Shown in pieces: positions 32,982 to 40,826 of a stretch of 64,000 nucleotides of DNA. Every line of letters starts with the position of its first letter. The first letter of the stretch is position 1. Both the position numbers and the translations under genes were made by a program. The notes under the pieces are model-generated. The model saw only the letters and a program-made list of their open reading frames with translations, was not told where the DNA came from and did no database searches. Source of the DNA: Planctomycetales bacterium (GTDB lineage: Bacteria > Planctomycetota > Phycisphaerae > SM23-33); NCBI GenBank assembly GCA_030612725.1, contig JAUWNJ010000014.1, positions 24,954-88,953 on the forward strand, in the 5' to 3' direction.

Positions 32982-33155
32982 ATGAAAAAACTGTGTAGCG
33001 AGAAAACCGTCCACGTTTCTGCTATGATGTCGCCTGAACTCAAGACCAGGCTGATCCTTCGGGCCGCTGCCGAAACTGCGGATCAGGCCCGGCGGATTAC
33101 GCCGAGCGACATTGTCCGCCAGGCGTTAGAAAAATACCTTGGAAAGCAACATTGA
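32982..33155 (+). CDS. ribbon-helix-helix (RHH) type small regulator
   Basis: 57 residues, with AAGGAG seven bases before the ATG. KTVHVSAMMSPELKTRLILR gives the beta strand and first helix, followed by ITPSDIVRQALEKYLGKQH as the second helix, which is the ribbon-helix-helix fold of MetJ/Arc and CopG-like repressors. The stop overlaps the TTG start of the Cro/CI-like gene, implying coupling. It may bind the operator at 32124 or regulate its own operon. Confidence 0.6.
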   Translation: MKKLCSEKTVHVSAMMSPELKTRLILRAAAETADQARRITPSDIVRQALEKYLGKQH

Positions 33156-33340
33156 AAATAGGCGATAAAATCCGCGAACGGCGGAAGGCCCTGGGGTTGA
33201 CGCAGGCCCAGGCCGCCGAGAAGTACGGCTGCCGGCGATCCGTATGGGCCGACATCGAGATCGACCGCCGAAGTCCGTCGCTGAACAGACTGGAGCGGAT
33301 CGCCCGTGTGCTTAAATGCCATGTCCGCGATCTGCTTTAA
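33152..33340 (+). CDS. Cro/CI-type helix-turn-helix regulator
   Basis: 62 residues from a TTG start overlapping the previous stop. The protein is almost only an XRE-type HTH (IGDKIRERRKALGLTQAQAA, then RRSVWADIEIDRRSPSLNRL, then ERIARVLKCHVRDLL). Candidate phage repressor or Cro-like protein. No LexA-type peptidase domain is fused, so induction by self-cleavage is not expected. It is the last + strand gene before the integrase. Confidence 0.8.
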   Translation: MKIGDKIRERRKALGLTQAQAAEKYGCRRSVWADIEIDRRSPSLNRLERIARVLKCHVRDLL

Positions 33341-33354
33341 TGTAGTTGTCGCCT

Positions 33355-33432
33355 AGTCCCTAACCCCTAGTACCTCTTCGAGCCTGAGCCTCTCTTCGAG
33401 CCTGAGCCTCAGAGCCGAAGGCAAGTCCCTAT
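33355..33432. repeat. word repeats between the regulator and integrase
   Basis: Holds CCTAGTCCCTAACCCCTAG words and two tandem copies of CTCTTCGAGCCTGAGCCT at about 33371-33408. The two flanking genes converge on this tract. Confidence 0.6.
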
Positions 33433-33435
33433 CCA

Positions 33436-34602
33436 TTACCCCACCGCCCGCGCCACGCGTTGGGCGAGGCCCCGGTCCCGCTCGGCGTAGTGGTCGGCCA
33501 TTTTCAGCGACGCGTGTCCCAGGACGACGCGGACGGCCTCGATCCCGTAGCCTGCGTTAATCTTCGTAGCGGCGTTATGCCGGAGTTGATGCGGATGCCA
33601 GTGCGGAACGCCGACGGCCAGGCACGCCCGTGAGATCGCCCTGCGATAGGTCCCCGGCGTGAAGGCCTCTCCGATCACGCGGCGACGTTTTCGCTGATAG
33701 TTGGATCGACCGGGCCGGTTACCGTAGTTCAACGGCGTTTTTCTCGCCGCACGGCGAGCCGCTGCGTGCCAGTCGTAGGAATCTGCGGGCCGGAAGATGT
33801 ATTCATCTTCGCCCGACGCGTCGATCAACGGCCGTAGTATCCTCTGCGCCCGCGGCCCGATGCTGACGAGTCGGTCGTAGCCGTGGTGTTCGGTCTTGGA
33901 TGGCGCGTCGTAACGCCACACGTCGCCGGTCCGGTCGATCAGACGTGGTTTCATGGCCACCAATTCGCTTGACCTCATGCCGGTGAGTTTCTGGACGTAG
34001 ATCATCGCCCTGACGACGGGTGGCAGGGCGCGCATTATCCTGCGGACGTGGCCGGCGGGGACGGGGCGGACCGGTTCGGATTCGTGGACGCCTGGTCGCC
34101 CTTTCCGCAGGCCGCTGACGGCCTTGAGCGATTCGAATCGACCCGCCGGGACGATTTCTTCGGCGACGCCCCATTTAAAAATCGTCCGGATTCGTCCGAC
34201 CTGGTTATTGATGGACTTTCGGCGCCAGCCCAGGCCGATCATCACTTCCCGGCAGGCTTTCAGTTGTCGCGGTCCGAAATCGGCAACCGGCAGATCGTCG
34301 TAGAGGTCCAAGAGTATGCGCCCGACGGCCTTGTAGTTGGATAGTTCGCTGGTGGATTGTCCGCCCTTGGTGTAGTGGATTTTCGCGTGCGACCAGAAAC
34401 CGGCGAACAAGTCGGCGACGGTCACACCGTCGGGGCTGGGTGGGCGGCCGTCGCCGGCGACCCATTCGCTGATCATGCGGGCGTATTTTTTCCGGCTTTC
34501 TGGCGAGCCGTATTTTCCGAGGTAGAGGATTCGACCGGCGAAATTGACGTAGGCCAGGTTTTTTGATTTATGACGAAGGTAGGCAGGCACTCTTGAAGGC
34601 AT
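33436..34602 (-). CDS. int: phage integrase (tyrosine recombinase) next to tRNA-Ala
   Basis: 388 residues from the ATG at 34602, preceded by GGGAG; an in-frame ATG at 34638 would add 12 residues. An N-terminal arm-binding region (AYLRHKSKNLAYVNFAGRIL), a SAM-like core-binding region, and a catalytic domain with Arg in TGMRSSELVAM (about 209), HPHQLRH (about 338-343), LGHASL (about 363) and nucleophile Tyr in MADHYAE (about 372). All catalytic residues are in place. Its location beside tRNA-Ala, reading away from the 3' end of that tRNA, is typical for an integrase that uses the tRNA as attachment site. Confidence 0.9.
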   Translation of the reverse strand: MPSRVPAYLRHKSKNLAYVNFAGRILYLGKYGSPESRKKYARMISEWVAGDGRPPSPDGVTVADLFAGFWSHAKIHYTKGGQSTSELSNYKAVGRILLDLYDDLPVADFGPRQLKACREVMIGLGWRRKSINNQVGRIRTIFKWGVAEEIVPAGRFESLKAVSGLRKGRPGVHESEPVRPVPAGHVRRIMRALPPVVRAMIYVQKLTGMRSSELVAMKPRLIDRTGDVWRYDAPSKTEHHGYDRLVSIGPRAQRILRPLIDASGEDEYIFRPADSYDWHAAARRAARKTPLNYGNRPGRSNYQRKRRRVIGEAFTPGTYRRAISRACLAVGVPHWHPHQLRHNAATKINAGYGIEAVRVVLGHASLKMADHYAERDRGLAQRVARAVG

Positions 34603-34616
34603 AGCGATCTCCCGTT

Positions 34617-34630
34617 CTGTACAGGTACAG
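34617..34630. promoter_or_regulatory. dyad upstream of the integrase gene
   Basis: CTGTACAGGTACAG consists of CTGTAC and GTACAG around AG; ACTTGCACAGAC follows. It lies just before the integrase start, so it may be an arm-binding or operator site. Confidence 0.4.
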
Positions 34631-34689
34631 ACTTGCACAGACGTTCAAGGCCGCCATGCCGGGCGTTGGCAGGTGAGCTAACTTATGCC

Positions 34690-34735
34690 CTCGGCAGTTA
34701 TTACATCAATGGAGACGAGCGGAATTGAACCGCCG
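34690..34735. other. probable prophage attachment site (attR) at tRNA-Ala
   Basis: Inferred from the integrase being adjacent to the 3' end of an intact tRNA-Ala. The repeated core should reappear at the other prophage end, to the left of this window, so it cannot be confirmed here. Confidence 0.4.
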
Positions 34736-34782
34736 ACCTTCTGGTTGCAAACCAGACGCTCTCCCAACTGAGCTACGTCCCC
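34710..34782 (-). tRNA. tRNA-Ala (anticodon UGC)
   Basis: The minus strand folds into a complete cloverleaf: acceptor stem GGGGACG/CGTCTCC, D arm GCTCAGTTGGGAGAGC, anticodon stem TCTGG with loop TTTGCAA and CCAGA, and T arm GGCGGTTCAATTCCGCT. The CCA end is not encoded. It follows tRNA-Ile on the same strand, 111 bases away. Confidence 0.95.
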
Positions 34783-34893
34783 GGCTCCATTGCGGATTGC
34801 AGATTTCAGATTGCGGATTGTAAAAAAACAAGAGACGCTCGCAGGCGTTTTTCTTTTCAATCCGCAATCTGAAATCCACAATCCGCAATCAAA
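34783..34893. repeat. inverted heptamer hairpin in the tRNA spacer
   Basis: ATTGCGGATTGCAGATTTC on the left and GAAATCCACAATCCGCAAT on the right face each other around an A/T-rich loop that contains a small ACGC..GCGT hairpin. The heptamer is the same as in prophage genes at 10527, 26909 and 31072. Confidence 0.75.
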
Positions 34894-34967
34894 TGGGCCC
34901 GGTTGGATTCGAACCAACGACCTCGCCCTTATCAGGGGCGCGCTCTAGCCAACTGAGCTACGAGCCC
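34894..34967 (-). tRNA. tRNA-Ile (anticodon GAU)
   Basis: The minus strand gives acceptor GGGCTCG/CGGGCCC, D arm GCTCAGTTGGCTAGAGC, anticodon stem CGCCC with loop CTGATAA and GGGCG, and T arm GTTGGTTCGAATCCAAC. Ile-Ala order is that of an rRNA operon spacer, but no rRNA flanks these genes here. Confidence 0.95.
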
Positions 34968-34974
34968 GGTTTCA

Positions 34975-35060
34975 TTGCGAATTTCGGATTACAGATTGCG
35001 GATTGAAAAAAAACAGAGGACGCTCACCGACTTTCTTCTTAATCCGCAATCCGCAATCAT
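34975..35060. repeat. second inverted heptamer hairpin, upstream of tRNA-Ile
   Basis: GATTACAGATTGCGGATTG on the left and AATCCGCAATCCGCAATC on the right, separated by an A-run and GACGCTCACCGAC. The copies belong to the same family as in the tRNA spacer. Confidence 0.7.
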
Positions 35061-35155
35061 AATAATAACATACCTGAATCCGCAGTCAATATCTCTTTGT
35101 CGGCAGGTTCAGGAAACTATCTAAACACCAAATCGTTGCCCTGCCAACAGGTTTC

Positions 35156-36520
35156 TTATTTCACGTTCGGCAGGTATGCACCAATCCGGACCAGCCTGGT
35201 CTGTAATTCCGCTATGTTGATGCTGCGCGTGTCGGTGTCTTTTTTGACCGCTAATGCGGCTGCGACTCCGGCGGCTTGGCCTGTGATGTAACAGCCCGGC
35301 ATCACGCGGACGGAACTCTGCATATATCGGTCAGTGCTGATACATCGCCCGGCCATAAGAACATTTGTGAGTTTTTTCGGGACCAGGCAGCGGTACGGAA
35401 TACCGTAATTTTCGCCCCGGCCCAGACGCATATTTTCCCATTCGTCTTTGAACTTTTCAAAGTCGGCTTCGTCCGTCCCGGCAGGATGTATATCGACCGG
35501 GTAGGAATACCGGCCTATCTCGTCATCGAAGACTGCCCTACTCTTAAAGTCGTCCAGGCACAGGACGTAATCGCCCATTATCCGCCGCGTCTCCCGCAGC
35601 CCCAGCAGCGAACCGGTAGCGACCAACTCCATCCTCTCGAAACCTTTGAGATACTCCTTGTAGTACCGTTCGTATTCGAGCATCGACTTTCGACCCCAGA
35701 CGAGAGCGTCGGTCAGCGACTTCTCGTCTGTGCCGTCAACACCGAATGTGTGGCCTATATTCCCGCCGCCGATGTTATCGCTCACAGGCCACATGCCAGG
35801 CAGGTGGCGGTCGTGGTGGGTAAAAATATTGTCCTTGAAGGCTTCTTCCAAACGGACGTTCTCATTAGACAGACCGGATTTTTTCCACGCCTTGAAATCG
35901 ACGTTGGCCCACAGGCTGCAAAGCGTTCCGGGCATGAGGTTGCCCTGCTCGTCGCCTTTCTCGAACGGTGCGCCTGCCAGGTAGGCCAAGTCGCCGTCGC
36001 CGGTGCAGTCGATGTAAATCTTTGCCTTGACGGCAAATATGCCGCTTTTCGCGGCGCAGACAGCGGCTGTTACACGCCCGGCGTCGGTTTCGACCCCGAT
36101 CAACTGCGTCTGGAAGGTGAAATCCACGCCGGCATCGGCTGCCAGTTCATCATAGACTCGCTTGAGGACTTCGACCTTTATTCCGACGGTGGCGTCGTTG
36201 CTGTTTTCGGTCTTGTCATCCGGTCCTGTGCCGTCGGCAGAGCGAAGGCGAGTGAGGACTTCCTCTCCGATACCGCCGGCGAGGAAATTTACGCCATCGC
36301 CGAATTGCATGAAGGCAGGAACCAGTGCGGCTGTTCCCATCCCGCCGAAGCAAGTATGCCCTTCTGCCAGAAAGACTCGTGCTCCCTGTCGGCCCGCCGC
36401 CACCGCCGCCGATATGCCCGCCGGACCGCCGCCGGCGATGAAAACGTCCACATCATGGCGGATGGGTATCTCACGTTGGAAAACGATACCATCGGTTTGA
36501 GAACGCTTTGTCATAACCAA
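35156..36520 (-). CDS. FAD-dependent oxidoreductase
   Basis: 454 residues. An N-terminal Rossmann motif (VDVFIAGGGPAGISAAVAAG, then E in FLAEG near 52) and the FGGMGTAA segment mark the FAD_oxidored family (PF12831-type). A DCTGDGDLAYLAG motif near 175 and a C-terminal second flavin-contact region (VLMAGRCISTDRYMQSSVRV, MPGCYITGQAAGVAAALA) agree. The substrate is unknown; members are widespread in Planctomycetes and often act in sugar or polysaccharide catabolism. An ATG two codons downstream is also possible. The intergenic gap to the next gene holds two small hairpins. Confidence 0.85.
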   Translation of the reverse strand: MVMTKRSQTDGIVFQREIPIRHDVDVFIAGGGPAGISAAVAAGRQGARVFLAEGHTCFGGMGTAALVPAFMQFGDGVNFLAGGIGEEVLTRLRSADGTGPDDKTENSNDATVGIKVEVLKRVYDELAADAGVDFTFQTQLIGVETDAGRVTAAVCAAKSGIFAVKAKIYIDCTGDGDLAYLAGAPFEKGDEQGNLMPGTLCSLWANVDFKAWKKSGLSNENVRLEEAFKDNIFTHHDRHLPGMWPVSDNIGGGNIGHTFGVDGTDEKSLTDALVWGRKSMLEYERYYKEYLKGFERMELVATGSLLGLRETRRIMGDYVLCLDDFKSRAVFDDEIGRYSYPVDIHPAGTDEADFEKFKDEWENMRLGRGENYGIPYRCLVPKKLTNVLMAGRCISTDRYMQSSVRVMPGCYITGQAAGVAAALAVKKDTDTRSINIAELQTRLVRIGAYLPNVK

Positions 36521-36541
36521 TTTACTCCTCTAAATGCCGAG

Positions 36542-36573
36542 ACTCCGCGGAGTTTATCCGCCTTTGGCGGGAT
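36542..36573. repeat. two adjacent small palindromes
   Basis: ACTCCGCGGAGT (36542-36553) and ATCCGCC-TTT-GGCGGGAT (from 36556) lie between the oxidoreductase start and the methyltransferase end. Confidence 0.6.
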
Positions 36574-36583
36574 TCATTCCAGC

Positions 36584-37507
36584 CTACGATTTCGTCGCGC
36601 AGATTACTATGGTGAGGTATTCCATTTGATTATCTTTGGCGCCGAATCGTTCGTTCAGGTGAGGCTGAACTTTTCGGAGGTAATCCGGATTCAGCACGGA
36701 CAGCGGTTTGATCTCGACATTTCCCCACCCGTTATCGGCGAGGATTTCGCGGTATTCGTCCGGCCTGAGGCGATTCGGCTGGCTTATATATCTGCAAAGG
36801 CGATAGTAGGAATCCGAGTAGCGATAGATGTTCAACGGGTCCAGGTCGCGGAGCCAGCGGGTATGAGTCTGAAGGTCAATCACAGCCAGGAAAACCGCTC
36901 CGGGATTAACTACGTGATTGAGTTGCTTGATTGTCCGATCCACTTCGTCGAAATGCTCAAACGCTGCCTGGCTTAAGACGAAATCCACACCTTCGCCGTC
37001 CAATACGGAAAGGTCGAAATCCTCCCGCCAGAGGTAATTCAACCGGTCAGGCCTGCCCGATTGGAGACGCTCCAACTGTTGGTGCAATTTTGCGATGGTT
37101 GCCTTTTCGCAGCCGTTTTTTTCGAGGTGATGGAATAAGGTTTTGTAGAATTTTTCGCTACTTTGGGACAGGAGGTCGTGCGCATCAACAGCGTTGTATT
37201 TTAGTGCGCCCTTGGCCAAGAGGATTAAACCTATACCCAGGTCCTGGCCCGGACCTAATTCAAGGATGTTTTTCCCGTTTATCTCCGCCGGCTTGCCGAG
37301 ATATGCGTTGAGATACGCCAGCCAGTTATCGACGACTTCGAAATCGTACTGAACGCACCGGTCGATTTGGGCAGGTAAAAAGTCCCTCGGCCTGCGGTAT
37401 CCAAGCAAGGCATATCGGAGTTTATTGGCTGCCAGGGCCAAAGCACCCAGGACGTGATACGTCCTGTTCCGCGCACGAGGCGGGCTTAATGTCTGGACCT
37501 CAGCCAT
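36584..37507 (-). CDS. SAM-dependent methyltransferase (class I)
   Basis: 307 residues from the ATG at 37507; a longer frame starting at 37567 overlaps the upstream gene. The SAM-binding motif NILELGPGQDLGIG lies near 85, with acidic motif II (AVDAHDL) and motif VDFVLSQAAFEHFDEVDRTI (near 190). Methyltransferase type 11 family. The target is not evident; the sequence resembles methylases in surface-polysaccharide clusters, but none are present here. The start overlaps the end of the 110-residue gene. Confidence 0.75.
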   Translation of the reverse strand: MAEVQTLSPPRARNRTYHVLGALALAANKLRYALLGYRRPRDFLPAQIDRCVQYDFEVVDNWLAYLNAYLGKPAEINGKNILELGPGQDLGIGLILLAKGALKYNAVDAHDLLSQSSEKFYKTLFHHLEKNGCEKATIAKLHQQLERLQSGRPDRLNYLWREDFDLSVLDGEGVDFVLSQAAFEHFDEVDRTIKQLNHVVNPGAVFLAVIDLQTHTRWLRDLDPLNIYRYSDSYYRLCRYISQPNRLRPDEYREILADNGWGNVEIKPLSVLNPDYLRKVQPHLNERFGAKDNQMEYLTIVICATKS

Positions 37508-37832
37508 CGCCTGATGATTTTCCACCCTGCCCCTTCGCCAGCCTGCGGAGTTCTTCCTGCCAAGCAACAGTCAGAGTAATCTTTGGGCCTTCCTGCATTA
37601 TGCAGTATTGGGTTACGTCTTCGTTTCGGTATCTTCGCTTGACTTCTTCCTGAACGGCAGACTCATCCCAGTCGGGATATTGAGAAGCGACGATTGCATT
37701 GACATGCTTACGCGTGAATCTATTCGCTTCAAACATAAGACCTACACGCTCTGCCGGCGTTTTACGACGCAGAAAATCGACTACTTCGTCGTCCATCATC
37801 TCAATTTGTCCATCATCAAGACGATACTTCAC
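37500..37832 (-). CDS. conserved hypothetical protein
   Basis: 110 residues. The pattern DEVVDFLRRKTPAERVGLMF, then FTRKHVNAIVASQYPDWDES and VKRRYRNEDVT, resembles a family of small helical proteins common in planctomycete and cyanobacterial genomes, often lying near toxin-like genes; their function is not known. It overlaps the following methyltransferase by 8 bases and lies 13 bases behind ffh. Confidence 0.6.
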   Translation of the reverse strand: MKYRLDDGQIEMMDDEVVDFLRRKTPAERVGLMFEANRFTRKHVNAIVASQYPDWDESAVQEEVKRRYRNEDVTQYCIMQEGPKITLTVAWQEELRRLAKGQGGKSSGDG

Positions 37833-37845
37833 GATTTTTCCCTTA

Positions 37846-39270
37846 TCACCGCCGCTTTTTTTTGCGTTTATTTCGTTCTTTTTTGGTCAGACGTTTGGAG
37901 CGTTGTTTGACCTTGAATCCGCCGGCTCCGAACATGTCCATATTGCCCATCTGCTTGGCGAACTGCATCCGGTCGCGCATGCCCATCCCGGCCATTTGCT
38001 TCATCATTCCGGCGGCGGCGGTGAAAGACTTGACCAGGCCGGAGACGTCCTGCGTCTCGCATCCGCTGCCACGGGCGATCCGACGGCGGCGCGAAGAGTC
38101 GATATCCGACGGATTAGACCGCTCGGTCTTGGTCATGGAGTTAATAATCGCCTCCATGTGGTCAATCTCGCCGCCGTCGAAGTCCATGTGCTTGAGTTGG
38201 CTTCCGACGCCGGGCATGAGTTTAAGGATGTCCTTCATCGGACCCATTTTTTTCATCTGCTTCATCTGTCCGAGGAAGTCGTCGAGCGTCAGCGAGCCCT
38301 TTGCCATCTTGGTCTGGAGCGCCTCGGCCTGATCGGCGTCAAATGAAGCCTGGGCTTTTTCGACAAGGGTTACAACGTCGCCCATTCCGAGGATTCGCCC
38401 GGCCATGCGGTCGGGATGGAACTCCTCGATGGCGTCGAGTTTTTCCCCGACTCCGATGAACTTGATGGGTTTTCCGGTAACGGCTTTGATCGACAATGCC
38501 GCTCCGCCGCGAGCGTCGGAGTCGAACTTTGTCAGTATCACGCCGTCGAGTTCCAGGCGATCATTGAACTCCTTTGCCGAGTTGACGGCGTCCTGACCGG
38601 TCATGGCGTCGCAGACGAGGTAAATCTGGTGTGGGCTGACGGCGCGGGCGATGTCGGCGGCCTCTTTCATCATCTCTTCGTCGATGTGAAGCCGTCCTGC
38701 GGTGTCGATGATGACCACGTCGCATTCGTTTTTACTCGCCCATGAGAGGCTCTTTCGCGCGACGCGGACGGGGTTCTTCTCGCCTTCGATCCTGAAGCAC
38801 GGAACGGAGACCTGCTCTGCCACCACGGACAACTGCTCAATGGCGGCAGGTCGCTGGAGGTCGCAGGCCACCAGCATCGGATGCTTGCCCTGTGCCTGCA
38901 TGAACTTCGCCAGTTTCCCGCAGGTGGTCGTCTTACCGGAACCCTGCAGGCCCGCCATCATCACAATCGTCGGTGGGGGGGAGACGTAGTAAATCCGCGT
39001 ATCGACCGGGCCCATCAAATCGACCAGTTCGTCGTGGACGACCTTGACCATCAACTGGCCCGGGTGGAGGCTCTTGATGACTTCCTGGCCGCGGGCCTTT
39101 TGGACGACGGATTCGCAGAATTCGCGAACGACCTTGAAGTGCACGTCGGCGGCCAGCAGGGCCTGGCGAATATCGCGCATCGCGTCCTTGACGTTCTGGT
39201 CGGTAATCTTGCCCCGGCCGGACATCTTGTGAAAGATTCCGGAAAATTTATCTGTCAATGCTTCAAACAT
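37846..39270 (-). CDS. ffh: signal recognition particle protein Ffh
   Basis: 474 residues. The order is N domain, G domain and M domain. The GTPase motifs are GLQGSGKTT (near 107), DTAGR (near 188) and TKFD (near 250). The M domain binds SRP RNA with a Met-rich stretch (GGEIDHMEAIINSMTKTERS and MMKQMAGMGMRDRM). It ends in a very basic tail (KQRSKRLTKKERNKRKKKRR), which is longer than in E. coli. It targets nascent membrane proteins to the translocon. No SRP RNA gene was recognised in the window. Confidence 0.97.
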   Translation of the reverse strand: MFEALTDKFSGIFHKMSGRGKITDQNVKDAMRDIRQALLAADVHFKVVREFCESVVQKARGQEVIKSLHPGQLMVKVVHDELVDLMGPVDTRIYYVSPPPTIVMMAGLQGSGKTTTCGKLAKFMQAQGKHPMLVACDLQRPAAIEQLSVVAEQVSVPCFRIEGEKNPVRVARKSLSWASKNECDVVIIDTAGRLHIDEEMMKEAADIARAVSPHQIYLVCDAMTGQDAVNSAKEFNDRLELDGVILTKFDSDARGGAALSIKAVTGKPIKFIGVGEKLDAIEEFHPDRMAGRILGMGDVVTLVEKAQASFDADQAEALQTKMAKGSLTLDDFLGQMKQMKKMGPMKDILKLMPGVGSQLKHMDFDGGEIDHMEAIINSMTKTERSNPSDIDSSRRRRIARGSGCETQDVSGLVKSFTAAAGMMKQMAGMGMRDRMQFAKQMGNMDMFGAGGFKVKQRSKRLTKKERNKRKKKRR

Positions 39271-39345
39271 GGTTTATGAAGGATAACATATCTCTCGCTA
39301 GAATAAAATGATGGATGAAGGTGTGAGCAAAAAGATGAAACCCCG

Positions 39346-39636
39346 TCATTCTCCCCAATGTAACAAACGTGCGCCGTGGATAATTGTTACAACTTCGATC
39401 GTATCTTCTCTTACACGATAGACTACTCGGAAATTGCCTACGATCCTTTCGCGTACATCCTGGTCTTGAAGTTCCGGGACAACCCGCCCTGCTTTCGGAA
39501 ATCGCGGTATTGCCTCGACGGTATTGACGATAAGCGCAGCAACGGTTTTTGCATATTGGGGAGAATCTTTTGCGATATACTCGCAGATGCCTTCCAGATC
39601 GTCAGCGGCCCGCGGAGACCAGATTAGTTGAGCCAT
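39346..39636 (-). CDS. ParE/RelE-family toxin
   Basis: 96 residues with the RelE/ParE fold: LIWSPRAADDLEGICEYIAK, AIPRFPKAGRVVPEL, RERIVGNFRVVYRVREDTIE and the terminal HGARLLHW. The pattern favours the ParE (gyrase-directed) side of the superfamily, since the catalytic residues of RelE are not all visible. The gene overlaps the antitoxin gene by 13 bases, forming a type II toxin-antitoxin operon on the host chromosome. Confidence 0.85.
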   Translation of the reverse strand: MAQLIWSPRAADDLEGICEYIAKDSPQYAKTVAALIVNTVEAIPRFPKAGRVVPELQDQDVRERIVGNFRVVYRVREDTIEVVTIIHGARLLHWGE

Positions 39637-39806
39637 TTTCTCAACCGCCCTTTAACCTCAGCGTGTTCGATGCCTTCACCGGCATCCAACTGCTCCAGCC
39701 CCTGCTCAATCTTCATCTGGACGTATAATTCGTCCATGATGTCGGCGACTGATGTGTCGTCGGGAAGCCGGGAGATAATTTCAACTGCTCGTTCCTTAGT
39801 CGTCAT
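39624..39806 (-). CDS. antitoxin of the ParE-like toxin
   Basis: 60 residues from the ATG at 39806; a GTG three codons upstream is an alternative. TTKERAVEIISRLPDDTSVA, then DIMDELYVQMKIEQGLEQLD, is the short N-terminal helical part seen in many ParE partners, followed by AEVKGRLRKWLN, which should wrap the toxin. The order, antitoxin first, and overlap support the pairing. Confidence 0.75.
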   Translation of the reverse strand: MTTKERAVEIISRLPDDTSVADIMDELYVQMKIEQGLEQLDAGEGIEHAEVKGRLRKWLN

Positions 39807-39921
39807 CTTATGCACTTCCTCATTCGCCGCACAAAAAAATAACTATCCCATTATACAACCACTGATACGGTTCGAGAATGATAAAACCGCCATTTCGAAC
39901 AATGGGCGAAACGACACCTGT

Positions 39922-40803
39922 TTACAGATATTTTTCCACCAGTACGCCGAGTTTCTTTTTCGCGTCGGGCGAAATCATTTCCCTGTTGGACCAAATCGCC
40001 ATATCAAGTGCGCTGTGTGCGAGTGAGGGAATATCGGCGATTTCGCTGAAACGGGCAACGGCCAATTTTATCAATTCAATGGCGTTTTTTGTGGCCTCGG
40101 TCAGATTACCGATGATTTCCTTGAGAAGTTCGTGTTTGTCGAGTTCGGCTGGGTGGGGGCGCCAGCAGTCGTAATCGCTCGGAAGGGCGACCATCGCGTA
40201 TGCTATCTCGGCTTCGCGGGCGAGTTTTGCTTCGGGCATGACTGTCATTCCGATAAGGTCTCCGCTGGCAGCGCGGTGCATCTCGCTTTCGGCGCGGGTG
40301 GAAAAGGCCGGCCCTTCCATGCAAACGTATGTCCCGCCGTCGTGAACTTTGGTTTGTATGCTATCGGCACAGCCAAGCAGGTGCTTCCGCAAAACCGGAC
40401 AGAACGGCGAGGCGAATTCCGTGTGAACGACCAGTCCGTCATCGAAGAACGTCGGCGCTCGACGGTAAGTCTTGTCGATAACCTGGTCGGGGATAACCAG
40501 GTCCTTGGGGCGGATTTCCTCCCGCAACGAACCGACAGCGCCTGAAGCGATAATGTGCGTACATCCGATGGCCTTGAGTGCGTAGATATTGGCGCGATAG
40601 TTGACCATCGACGGATTGACCAGATGTCCGGCCCCGTGGCGATTCAGCAGCGCGACTGTAACGCCTTGCCAATCGGTTTCAATAATAACGTTGGACGGGT
40701 TTCCAAACGGCGTACTGACATTGAGAGGCTTACCCGCGCCTTCGGCGCAGATCGCATCGCCAAGCCCGCTACCTCCGATAATCCCGACTTTCACATTCGC
40801 CAT
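39922..40803 (-). CDS. mtnP: S-methyl-5'-thioadenosine phosphorylase
   Basis: 293 residues. The phosphate-binding start KVGIIGGSGLGD, the NRHGAGHLVNPSMVNYRANI segment, SGAVGSLREEIRPKDLVIPD, and the purine/ribose site ggtyvCMEGPAFSTRAESEM identify the MTAP branch of PNP family 2. It splits methylthioadenosine to adenine and methylthioribose-1-phosphate in sulfur salvage. Length agrees with the family. It lies between the toxin-antitoxin pair and the AsmA-like gene, with no other salvage genes in view. It may also act on purine nucleosides. Confidence 0.92.
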   Translation of the reverse strand: MANVKVGIIGGSGLGDAICAEGAGKPLNVSTPFGNPSNVIIETDWQGVTVALLNRHGAGHLVNPSMVNYRANIYALKAIGCTHIIASGAVGSLREEIRPKDLVIPDQVIDKTYRRAPTFFDDGLVVHTEFASPFCPVLRKHLLGCADSIQTKVHDGGTYVCMEGPAFSTRAESEMHRAASGDLIGMTVMPEAKLAREAEIAYAMVALPSDYDCWRPHPAELDKHELLKEIIGNLTEATKNAIELIKLAVARFSEIADIPSLAHSALDMAIWSNREMISPDAKKKLGVLVEKYL

Positions 40804-40826
40804 ATCAGAAATCTCCTTCAGTGTTA

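Noticed and set aside
34710..34967. Ile-Ala tRNA pair as part of an rRNA operon
   Set aside because: Sequence on both sides is a prophage integrase and an oxidoreductase; no 16S or 23S sequence is present.
35276..36976. 566-codon frame on the + strand across the FAD oxidoreductase
   Set aside because: It is antisense to a well-recognised enzyme with intact motifs; GC-rich coding DNA often leaves such frames open.
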